Shown: one piece after another, positions 9,494 to 17,030 of the stretch | How positions within the stretch are numbered: the stretch's first letter is position 1 | Layout: each line of letters begins with the position of its first letter | From: Dyadobacter luticola | GTDB lineage: Bacteria; Bacteroidota; Bacteroidia; Cytophagales; Spirosomataceae | Direction: 5' to 3' | DNA: 64,000 nt | Assembly (NCBI RefSeq): GCF_005860805.1 | Contig: NZ_VCEJ01000004.1 | Span: forward strand, 1,736,001 to 1,800,000 | Position numbers and translations under genes: made by a program | The notes under the pieces: generated by a model | The model's input: the letters and a program-made list of their open reading frames with translations, nothing else | Databases searched by the model: none | What the model was told of the DNA's origin: nothing

Positions 9494-10150
9494 ATGGAAG
9501 TGATAAATGTACTCTTAGCCGACGACCATGACATTGTATTGGAAAGTTTGTCCCTCTTGATAAGTCGGATGGAAGGCATCGATATTGTTGGAGCGGTAAG
9601 TAATGGTCGTGAGGCATTGGATTTCTTGGAACATAATAAGGTAAACATTGTTCTTGCAGACCTTGCTATGCCAATTCTAAACGGCGTTGGCCTGGTCGCC
9701 GAAATTCAAGAGCGCCGGATTGAAACACGAATTATCCTGCTGACCATGGTGGATGAAGTTGGTCAAATAAGGGATGCGATCAGAAATGGGGTCGATGGTT
9801 ATTTATTAAAAAAGTCGAATCGTATTGAAGTGGAACAAGCCATCCGAACGGTGGCCGCCGGATTACCTTATTTCAGCCCGGCAATTACCCGGCAATTGGC
9901 TCAGTTACCTGATGAAAAATCAACAACCGGCAAGCTACAGACTACCCAGATCGAAAGTTTGACAGCCCGCGAACTGGAGATACTCTTTCTCATTATTAAG
10001 GAGCTGACGAATATACAAATCGCTGAACGGCTTTTTATTAGCCCTTTGACCGTCGAAACGCACCGGAAAAATATATTCCGAAAACTTGGAGTAAACACTG
10101 CGCTTGGATTAATGCGTTATGCATTAAAAAATGGAATGATTGCAAGTTGA
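9494..10150 (+). CDS. NarL/FixJ-type response regulator
   Basis: 218 residues. The receiver domain (about 1-125) has the acidic pair in 'VLLADDHDIV', the phospho-acceptor Asp56 in 'IVLADLAMPILNG', the conserved Thr in 'ILLTMVDE' and Lys in 'GYLLKKSN'. The C-terminal LuxR helix-turn-helix (about 150-215) reads 'LTARELEILFLIIKELTNIQ' followed by 'SPLTVETHRKNIFRKLGV'. It heads a same-strand series: regulator, unknown 192-aa protein, kinase-like protein, HopA1-like protein. The facing sensor kinase at 13776-15764 is of the HisKA_3 type that normally pairs with this class, so the two are a likely cognate pair. Tandem palindromes lie about 220-265 bases upstream. Confidence 0.95.
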   Translation: MEVINVLLADDHDIVLESLSLLISRMEGIDIVGAVSNGREALDFLEHNKVNIVLADLAMPILNGVGLVAEIQERRIETRIILLTMVDEVGQIRDAIRNGVDGYLLKKSNRIEVEQAIRTVAAGLPYFSPAITRQLAQLPDEKSTTGKLQTTQIESLTARELEILFLIIKELTNIQIAERLFISPLTVETHRKNIFRKLGVNTALGLMRYALKNGMIAS

Positions 10151-10178
10151 ATTTTAACCCTTCTAAAATTTCCTGCAA

Positions 10179-10757
10179 ATGACGAAAAGAAACCCCACCT
10201 TCACCCTTTTCAGGGAGGATGCAGATCCTTCTTATGATATTGTAAATGATTTTTACAAAAATGCATTCGGCAAGGGCCGAACCGATTTTCCAAGAGATCA
10301 GTATGAGAATGCGCGAGATCAAATTATCCAGGGATGGATATTACTTGGTTGGCAACCTGCGCCGGAAAAACAAGAATATCTGAACTATAAGGAATACCTG
10401 GATGGGAAAAAGATGGCGGCAATCTTCATCAAAGGCCATAGCCTTCAAAAAGTTATTTATTGCCTTTGGGATCCCAGTGTAGTTTTCTATTGTCCTGAAT
10501 TCAACGACTTTACACTTCGGGCTGATTCCATGGAGAAAGAATTGAAAAAAGCGTACAATAAAACAAGCCTTGATCCGGAGAGTTACAAGATTAACCGTTT
10601 TTATGCGTCGGAAACGTTTTACTATTCCGACGATCTGTCAAAAAGCTGGAAAAAACTCACGTTCGAAAATTATTCCAGGCTCGACGAAAACCTTTTTGCG
10701 GCCGACACCCTGTCCACAGGTCATTTCATTGCCAATATCAACCCTCATCTCATCTGA
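10179..10757 (+). CDS. Unknown 192-aa cytoplasmic protein in the kinase/HopA1 operon
   Basis: 192 residues from an ATG 28 bases after the regulator stop. There is no signal peptide, membrane segment or Cys-rich core, and I do not recognise a family. It is acidic and aromatic-rich, with 'FYKNAFGKGRTDFPRDQYE' near the start, 'GWILLGWQPAPEKQEYLNY' in the first third, and a Ser/Thr-containing C-terminal third ('FYASETFYYSDDLSKSWKKL'). The stop is 5 bases before the kinase-like start, which indicates translational coupling and a shared job. Possible roles are substrate, scaffold or third subunit of the kinase/HopA1 enzyme pair; none can be shown from sequence. Confidence 0.75.
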   Translation: MTKRNPTFTLFREDADPSYDIVNDFYKNAFGKGRTDFPRDQYENARDQIIQGWILLGWQPAPEKQEYLNYKEYLDGKKMAAIFIKGHSLQKVIYCLWDPSVVFYCPEFNDFTLRADSMEKELKKAYNKTSLDPESYKINRFYASETFYYSDDLSKSWKKLTFENYSRLDENLFAADTLSTGHFIANINPHLI

Positions 10758-10762
10758 TTCCC

Positions 10763-12016
10763 ATGCTTGCACTTACCGGATACAAACTTGCAAATTATAT
10801 GGCCAGCAGGCTTGCCAAAAGCTCTAACAAAAACCTGGCCGATTGTCATGCGAAGGCTTCAACGGGGACTTTGGACGAAGCTGATACCGTTGATCCCCTG
10901 GAACTGATCAATGGCGAATGGGTATTTTTCGATCAGCCGTTTCCTAATGCCCGGAACGCAAATTTTATTGCGCTCAAACAATCGGAGGCGGCATCGATGA
11001 AAGACGCCTTTCTCTTTAAGCAACCTCTTGTGCTTAACGAACAGCGTGATACGCTTTATAATGAAGCGCAATTTTATGATACTATCTTTAAGAAAGCACC
11101 AAACCTTGCCCCTCACCTGCTTCGGTTGGTCGAATATGATTTTTATAATAAAATTTTAGTTCTCGAGTACCGCCGGCGCAGCCTGACATTTACAGATTTT
11201 TTAGCGCATCTGCCTAATCCCCGGAACCCTGAACACAATACGATAAGGCTTGACGAAACCGGCAAATTAGCCCGGTTACTAAAAACCTTTAAAAACGAAC
11301 TAAGTCTCACCAAGCTAGGTGTTCAACTTACCAACCGGTCGGCAATAAATAATATATGCTTTGATAGGCAAGGTGCAAAAGAGAGTTGCTTCCTCACGTA
11401 TACACCCTGGATACTCACCCTTACTGATGCCGATCTTCTTAGATTTAATGAATCCCCGATCGATCCGGTGAAAAAGTTCGCCAGGTTGCTATACGGGAAG
11501 GATCCTGACGCCCGGTTCCTTAAAGGCCCTGCCGAAGGCGCTACTAAGTCGTTTCCCCTTCTGGATGAATTCAAGAAGCTTCAAAAGTCATGGGTAACAA
11601 CCCACCTAATCAACGCCGACGCACACCTAAGCAATGTAATTGTTGATTCCTCCGATAATTATTTCCTAATAGACTGGGAATATGCGTCCTGGGGAGACAG
11701 TCGATGGGATTTTGCCGGGATTTTAGCTGGATACCTAACGTGCATGCGGGCGGAAAATCCAGTGCTATCCGTTGCTGAGGTCAAAGCTCACGTAGGCGTG
11801 CTGGTTGCTGAGTATTTTCATGGAGAGACCGGCAACGAACGGGAGGAGAACATAATGACCTGTATTCAATACGCCGGGCTATGGTTGCTGACTGAATATT
11901 ATGCATGGGCCGTGTCTGACAGTAAATCGGACAATTCCGTTTTTCAGGATAAATTCCGATTAGGAAAACTGTGCGTTTTGACGCCACATGAAATGATAAC
12001 AGGATTCCATTTATAA
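10763..12016 (+). CDS. Aminoglycoside-phosphotransferase (APH)-like kinase, candidate LxmK/TvaC-type Ser/Thr kinase of a RiPP dehydratase
   Basis: 417 residues. The N-terminal lobe is poorly conserved. The C-terminal lobe has the APH/choline-kinase catalytic loop as 'INADAHLSNVIVD' (about residue 285; catalytic Asp and metal Asn present, the usual HGD replaced by NAD) and the metal-binding segment 'YFLIDWEYASWGDSRWDFAG' (about 303). In class V lanthipeptide (LxmK) and thioamitide (TvaC) pathways an APH-like protein phosphorylates Ser/Thr of the precursor and a HopA1-like partner eliminates the phosphate. Here the HopA1-like gene follows after 26 bases, which is the main reason for this reading. 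An ordinary small-molecule kinase is the alternative. Confidence 0.75.
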   Translation: MLALTGYKLANYMASRLAKSSNKNLADCHAKASTGTLDEADTVDPLELINGEWVFFDQPFPNARNANFIALKQSEAASMKDAFLFKQPLVLNEQRDTLYNEAQFYDTIFKKAPNLAPHLLRLVEYDFYNKILVLEYRRRSLTFTDFLAHLPNPRNPEHNTIRLDETGKLARLLKTFKNELSLTKLGVQLTNRSAINNICFDRQGAKESCFLTYTPWILTLTDADLLRFNESPIDPVKKFARLLYGKDPDARFLKGPAEGATKSFPLLDEFKKLQKSWVTTHLINADAHLSNVIVDSSDNYFLIDWEYASWGDSRWDFAGILAGYLTCMRAENPVLSVAEVKAHVGVLVAEYFHGETGNEREENIMTCIQYAGLWLLTEYYAWAVSDSKSDNSVFQDKFRLGKLCVLTPHEMITGFHL

Positions 12017-12042
12017 CCCTCCTCTAACCAAAGTAATCGATC

Positions 12043-13791
12043 ATGGTAACTATTAATGATTTTAAGGAATTGTCCGATCAATTCATGATTTCTGAACTTG
12101 ATGAAATTTGCGAGCGGAAAGGTGTTGATTTCAAGGACATCACTTTGGAGATATACGAAAGCCTGCTGGTGCGGGGAGCCAATTACGACGACATCTGGCA
12201 ATTGTTAAAACTATACCTTTATTTTAACAAATTTGTAAAACCATTTCCCAATAACCAGCAGAGGTCACGGATCGATGGCGAAATAACCGGGCTAACCTAT
12301 CGGCAAATAACCGGAATTATGGAGGATACGCATCAAAGCCGGTTCTGGCATCTGCCTTCGTATACAGGAAATCGCAAAGCTTATAATCAAATCGTATTGC
12401 GCCGGGGGAGCGAAGCCCAATGGGTTACCGCCGGGGAATTCGTAAGGCAATCCCTGATTGCCGAAGACGAAAATCCAATGTTTTCTATTGAAAGGCCATC
12501 ACATGCTTTTTCCAATGGCTCACCGTCGGTTAAGTATAACTGGATATACGGGCGATATCCTATGGACGGGGATAATCAGGGTAATCTGAGATTTTATTTC
12601 AACGTACGGCTTAACAAATGCGCACTCACAAAACTAATCCGAAACATTCAAAAAACATTTGATCTGTATGGAATACCTTTCAAACTGAAATTCCTGGCTG
12701 AACAACCTGAGAAGGGCCGCACCGACCCTGTTGTACTATACGTAGAACGTAGAAATCCGATCGCCGTCTTTTTTTTAGTGAGAGATATCTTTCGTACAAA
12801 CCGGGACTTGCTTCCCGAAGTGCCCATGTTTGTTAAAAAGCTGGGTGACGGGTTAGGTTTTGCGGAGGATCCGATCAATTCCGATAGCTTCGGCATGTTT
12901 GTCTGTGAACTGCTGACCGACGCGCTCATCTTTGCAAGAGGCGAAAAAAACGACGCAAAAAGATTTGACATGGTGAAGGATTATATCTGCAACCATCGCG
13001 GTATGGAACCTGATCAGATTTTCCGGGGAGGAGCTAGGCATTATAATTATCAATTTCTTTTTGATATTTTTCCTCAAACCACTATGACGGTTAAAAACAG
13101 GCCTATCTTTATTCGACCCATTGATGAAGGTGATTTCTTTGATGAGCCGGGAGCCAAGCGAACGCGATTTTTGATCGCTGCTCTCCGGATTGCGCAACAA
13201 ATATGTAAAGAAGCATTATGGGCTGCACCGGAAGCAGAACCTAATGTTGCTAACCAATGGAAATGCAACTGGATAACCTTCCGGTCCGCTAGCCAAAAAG
13301 ATTCTACAAATGATAATGACGCTCCGATTATGGAAAAATCCCGGGTAGATCAAGAAAAGTTCTCGAAAAGAGCCATGTATTATGCTTGCACACCATTAGA
13401 AAAGAAACAGATAGCCTATTTTTTAAAACGGGTCCGATGGTTTTATCATACTGACCTATTTCAAAAAACAATTAAGTGCGCTGTCGAAGATGCCGATGAA
13501 AGCACCGGGGAAGAAGAAGGTACCTGGCGTAAATATGAGCTCAACAGGTCCTGGTTTTCACTATTATCGCCGGAGTTTAAGCATTTGGCGAACGAACAAA
13601 CCCGGATAGAGACCGCTGATATGGTGGCCGTTGGAGATTACTTAATCAATAATTATCTAAAGACTGGCCGCCCGTTGGGAAACTGCTTTGTCACCGATAA
13701 TCCGGAAGAAAATACCTATTTCAGTCCAACCCTTAGACATGGACTAGCGGGAATAGGTTTATTTTTCGTGCGTCTTTACAAATCCGTCTGA
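12043..13791 (+). CDS. HopA1-family protein, candidate phospho-Ser/Thr lyase (LxmY/TvaD-type)
   Basis: 582 residues, no signal peptide. Residues about 180-290 carry the HopA1 signature as I know it: 'LRFYFNVRLNKCALTKLIRN', 'GIPFKLKFLAEQP', 'RTDPVVLYVERRN', 'PMFVKKLGDGLGFAEDP' and 'SDSFGMFVCELLTDALIFA'. HopA1 was named from a Pseudomonas type III effector, but chromosomal relatives next to an APH-like kinase form the dehydratase of class V lanthipeptides and thioamitides, where they remove phosphate to give dehydroamino acids. The N-terminal 180 and C-terminal 250 residues have no motif I can name, and the protein is longer than the lyases I recall. No type III secretion gene is visible. The 3' end overlaps the convergent sensor kinase gene by 16 bases. 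Confidence 0.82.
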   Translation: MVTINDFKELSDQFMISELDEICERKGVDFKDITLEIYESLLVRGANYDDIWQLLKLYLYFNKFVKPFPNNQQRSRIDGEITGLTYRQITGIMEDTHQSRFWHLPSYTGNRKAYNQIVLRRGSEAQWVTAGEFVRQSLIAEDENPMFSIERPSHAFSNGSPSVKYNWIYGRYPMDGDNQGNLRFYFNVRLNKCALTKLIRNIQKTFDLYGIPFKLKFLAEQPEKGRTDPVVLYVERRNPIAVFFLVRDIFRTNRDLLPEVPMFVKKLGDGLGFAEDPINSDSFGMFVCELLTDALIFARGEKNDAKRFDMVKDYICNHRGMEPDQIFRGGARHYNYQFLFDIFPQTTMTVKNRPIFIRPIDEGDFFDEPGAKRTRFLIAALRIAQQICKEALWAAPEAEPNVANQWKCNWITFRSASQKDSTNDNDAPIMEKSRVDQEKFSKRAMYYACTPLEKKQIAYFLKRVRWFYHTDLFQKTIKCAVEDADESTGEEEGTWRKYELNRSWFSLLSPEFKHLANEQTRIETADMVAVGDYLINNYLKTGRPLGNCFVTDNPEENTYFSPTLRHGLAGIGLFFVRLYKSV

Positions 13792-15764
13792 CTTGGTTCC
13801 CCAGTCGGATAAAGCTGGATTTTTACGTATATAAGTGTTCCGTTAGGATGGGCCGGCTTTACTTCAAGCCGGCCCGCAAGGCTTCGAGTACGATTCCTTA
13901 TATTTCTAAGTCCCATTCCATTACTTTCATTCACAAATTTTTCCGGAAACCCAATTCCGTTGTCCGAAACTGTTAATATCATTTCCTTCGTGCTTTGATC
14001 CAGCCTTATACCAGCCTCGGTCGCCTGAGAATGCTTCATAATGTTATTGACCAGTTCAAGGCATATACTGTAAAGTTCCATTTCTCCCTTTTTATCAAAG
14101 AATCCATCCGTATAGTTAGAAAAATAACGAAACAGCATTCGATTATTCCTATTTAAATCATTGACTAGCTTCCGAAGCGCCGTTGAAAGTCCATGCGTTT
14201 CCAGCTCCGCGGGTAGGAGATTATGAGATATCAACCGAACTTCCGAATAAGCGTCTTCCATTTTAAATAGTACACGTTCATATATAAGCCGCTCCTGAAT
14301 GCTGAAATTCTCCAAATCCAAGGCTTCCAGCTGCCATTTTAAACCCGTCAGGGTACTACCTAAACCATCGTGAAGTTCAGAAGCAACCCGCTTTCTTTCG
14401 AGCGATTGTCCATTGTAAAACGCTAACTGAATCTCCCGGTTTTTGCGAATAAGCTCCTCATTGGCCACTGTTAATTCCTCCGTCCTGAGACGAACGCGTT
14501 CTTCCAGAGTATTGTTGATATCTGTCAACTGCAGGTTTGATATAGAAAGTTGCTCTTTAATTAAACCGAGCTGCTTCTTCTGCTCTTCGATTTCAATGTT
14601 CTTACGTTTCAGAAGTCTATTGTTGTAAACAATTGTGCCCCCAAGACAAACAAAAAACAACAGGCTAACCACCAGAATGTTCCTTTCAAACTTTCGTTGT
14701 TCTATGCTCCTGTTTTTCTGTTCAATATTCTTATTGAGTGTAATGATGTTCATACGTTGCTTCTCATTCTCGTATGTAAAGCGTAGAGCATCTATTTGCT
14801 TTTTCTTCATATCTAAATCATTTCTGGACTGAATCGCTGTTAGTTCCTCGTAGTAATAGAGGGCCTGACGTTCCAGCCCAAGCCTCTTATAAATGAGATA
14901 CAGTATTTCGCTGACCTCCTTCTGCGTATTACCAAGAACACTATCCCGCTTTGAATAGGCTTCTTTTGCAAAGCGTAAGGCAAGTTTTGGTTTGTTCATC
15001 TCTAAATAAGTTCGAGCTGTTTGTGCATTTGCAAACGCCTGATTATTGATATTTGTCGCATGCAATTTTCTAAATCCCTCAATGGAATTCAGAGACTCCA
15101 CATACATTCGTTTTTGACGATAACTGGCAGCCAGATTAACAAAACAATAACTATCGATATTTTTATCCTGCAATTTTCTATTTTCCTTAAGACAAAATAT
15201 AAACTGCTCAATTGCCTTGTCGTATTGTTTTTGTTCATAGTAAACAAGTCCAATATTGTTCTGAGAAACTATGTAGCGCGACATATCACCTATTTTAAGG
15301 AATATGGGAGAAGCCTTCCGATAATACAACAACGCTTTTTTGTATTCGTGTAAATTGAGATGATAGTCCCCAAGGAACCTAAGGGAATATGCTAAAAAGG
15401 GCCGATCGTTTAATTTTTCCGCGAGATATAGTCCCGCATATAGATATTCACAAGCTCGATAATACTGCCCCTTACGACCATAATAGTACCCTATGCGGCA
15501 GTTAGCAACCATTTGTCCTCTCTCCCATTCGGCAGCTTCTGACAGGGACAAAATCTGTCCAAAAATCCGAAGAGCGGAATTGTCATCCTGAATGGTCTCT
15601 GCCCAAGCCATTAAGGTTCGAATCCGAAGAGTGTCATCATTTTGGCTCTCGCCAATTGACTTAAGTGAGTTGAGTGTCCTCTGGATACTATCTGGTGGTA
15701 TCGGTTGGCTTAACGTGGTGCGCCAAATTGAAAGATTTAGAAGGAGCAAAAGGCAGAGCCGCAT
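13776..15764 (-). CDS. Membrane sensor histidine kinase with TPR periplasmic region
   Basis: 662 residues: signal peptide (LCLLLLLNLSIWRTTLSQ), a TPR array over about 40-320 ('AKLNDRPFLAYSLRFLGDYH', 'NNIGLVYYEQKQYDKAIEQF'), one membrane helix at about 358-380 ('ILVVSLLFFVCLGGTIVY'), a coiled coil, a HisKA_3 dimerisation domain with phospho-acceptor His in 'RVASELHDGLGSTLTGLKW' (about 463), and an HATPase domain with 'NGIGFPEKF' and 'NGMGLRNIRNR'. This architecture is common in Bacteroidetes and normally signals to a NarL-type regulator such as the one at 9494. It faces the HopA1-like gene and overlaps it by 16 bases. The signal sensed is unknown; the TPR region suggests a periplasmic protein or peptide ligand. 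Confidence 0.93.
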   Translation of the reverse strand: MRLCLLLLLNLSIWRTTLSQPIPPDSIQRTLNSLKSIGESQNDDTLRIRTLMAWAETIQDDNSALRIFGQILSLSEAAEWERGQMVANCRIGYYYGRKGQYYRACEYLYAGLYLAEKLNDRPFLAYSLRFLGDYHLNLHEYKKALLYYRKASPIFLKIGDMSRYIVSQNNIGLVYYEQKQYDKAIEQFIFCLKENRKLQDKNIDSYCFVNLAASYRQKRMYVESLNSIEGFRKLHATNINNQAFANAQTARTYLEMNKPKLALRFAKEAYSKRDSVLGNTQKEVSEILYLIYKRLGLERQALYYYEELTAIQSRNDLDMKKKQIDALRFTYENEKQRMNIITLNKNIEQKNRSIEQRKFERNILVVSLLFFVCLGGTIVYNNRLLKRKNIEIEEQKKQLGLIKEQLSISNLQLTDINNTLEERVRLRTEELTVANEELIRKNREIQLAFYNGQSLERKRVASELHDGLGSTLTGLKWQLEALDLENFSIQERLIYERVLFKMEDAYSEVRLISHNLLPAELETHGLSTALRKLVNDLNRNNRMLFRYFSNYTDGFFDKKGEMELYSICLELVNNIMKHSQATEAGIRLDQSTKEMILTVSDNGIGFPEKFVNESNGMGLRNIRNRTRSLAGRLEVKPAHPNGTLIYVKIQLYPTGEPSQTDL

Positions 15765-15994
15765 TGAGATAAGAGAAAGTCAATATATAAATCGCAAAGT
15801 TTTAAAAATCTGGAAAATGCGTCAGCCTAGCAAATTGACCCTTCAATTTTCCATTTATACCTCTGTTTTGGTGGCTTTCAACTGACTGTTTAAAGGATTG
15901 AGAATTAAAATCTCGCATATTAATATACGTTTCTTTCTTCACACGACCAAATTTCACATGTTTTCGATTCAATGCTACTTCTTTTTTGTCATGA

Positions 15995-16012
15995 ATACCC
16001 TGAATAAGGTAT
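15995..16012. promoter_or_regulatory. Third ATAC-N10-GTAT palindrome between sensor kinase and papain-like genes
   Basis: The site reads AATACCCTGAATAAGGTATA with its flanks, close to site 2 at 9258-9275 (shared ATACCCT and GGTATA). It lies 231 bases upstream of the sensor kinase start and 184 bases upstream of the papain-like gene start, so it could serve either. A one-mismatch version (ATAC-N10-ATAT) lies at 24732-24749 before another operon. An imperfect partner, ATACC...GGTC, lies near 16084-16100. Confidence 0.45.
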
Positions 16013-16195
16013 ACAAATTACTCCAGACAGGGGATATAAGTGGGTGAAAATTATCCCCAATTTTGTTGAAATCCTGCATCATACCAAATAGGATGGTCGG
16101 GTTACTCATTGTAAATAAAGTACTTTAAAGTCTTTGGCGAAGTACCCAATCAGAAAAAATAACATTCCCACAAAATATGATAATCACCCATTAAA

Positions 16196-16966
16196 ATGAA
16201 AAAGGCAAAAGGAATACAGGCAAACAGTTTTTTTAAGCTAGGCAAAGCCGCGCCACGACGAGACACCCGAAATCTTAGGCTAAGAACCCTGCTAAGAGCA
16301 CCATTTGATTTACCGATACCTAATGAATATGACTTCGATGCGGAACACTTAGGCATACCAACCCCAATGTTTGCCAACGATACGTTTGGGGATTGCGTAA
16401 TTGCCGGTCGGGCGCATCAAACTCTAAGATTTGAGTTGATAGAACAGAGCCGCTTACTACTAATTACCGATCAGGATGTACTGGATCAATATTTTCTCGA
16501 AACAGGAGGTGAAGATAATGGCCTTGTTGTACTCGATTCGCTGAATGCCTGGCGTCGCAACGGTTGGAAAATTGCTGGCAAAACTTTTCGCATCAGAGCC
16601 TACGCGGAGGTCGACCCAACAAGTTCTGAAGAAATGAGGCGGGCAATATTCATGGATTTAGGAGTTGGACTAGGGTTAAGTTTACCTACTTCAGCGGAAA
16701 CTCAGATCAATGTCGGCAAACCCTGGGACGTAGTTTCAGATGCTTCCGGGGAGCCCAATTCCTGGGGTGGCCACTACGTTTACGTTTCTGGTTACACTGT
16801 ATATGGGCCAGTATGCATTACATGGGGACGCAGACAGCAAATGACCTGGGCATTTGTTGATGCGTATTGCGATGAGGCTTATGCAATTTTTGACGCTTTA
16901 AATACGGCCAAACTGAAGCAAGGACTGGATATAGTAGCGCTAAATTCATTCATAGACCAACTTTAA
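16196..16966 (+). CDS. Papain-like cysteine-peptidase-fold protein
   Basis: 256 residues, no signal peptide; the N-terminus is basic (KKAKGIQANSFFKLGKAAPR). The order of motifs is that of a bacterial papain-like family: 'PMFANDTFGDCVIAG' with the nucleophile Cys at about residue 67, 'NGLVVLDSLNAWRRNGW' in the middle, 'NSWGGHYVYVSGYTVYG' with the catalytic His at about 192, and 'CITWGRRQQMTWAFVDAYCD' at the end. Relatives are usually annotated only as hypothetical or C1-like peptidases. The upstream gap holds a palindrome shared with the kinase/HopA1 operon. A protease gene beside a possible RiPP locus could process a leader peptide, but the family is also found without such neighbours, so this is only a possibility. 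Confidence 0.72.
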   Translation: MKKAKGIQANSFFKLGKAAPRRDTRNLRLRTLLRAPFDLPIPNEYDFDAEHLGIPTPMFANDTFGDCVIAGRAHQTLRFELIEQSRLLLITDQDVLDQYFLETGGEDNGLVVLDSLNAWRRNGWKIAGKTFRIRAYAEVDPTSSEEMRRAIFMDLGVGLGLSLPTSAETQINVGKPWDVVSDASGEPNSWGGHYVYVSGYTVYGPVCITWGRRQQMTWAFVDAYCDEAYAIFDALNTAKLKQGLDIVALNSFIDQL

Positions 16967-17030
16967 GCTCCGAAATGGTCAAATTTCACAGAAAGGCTGA
17001 TTAAGTCACATTTTAACAATCTACCCGAAT

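Noticed and set aside
12043..13791. HopA1 as evidence for a type III secretion effector
   Set aside because: No secretion genes are present and the kinase neighbour fits a biosynthetic lyase better.
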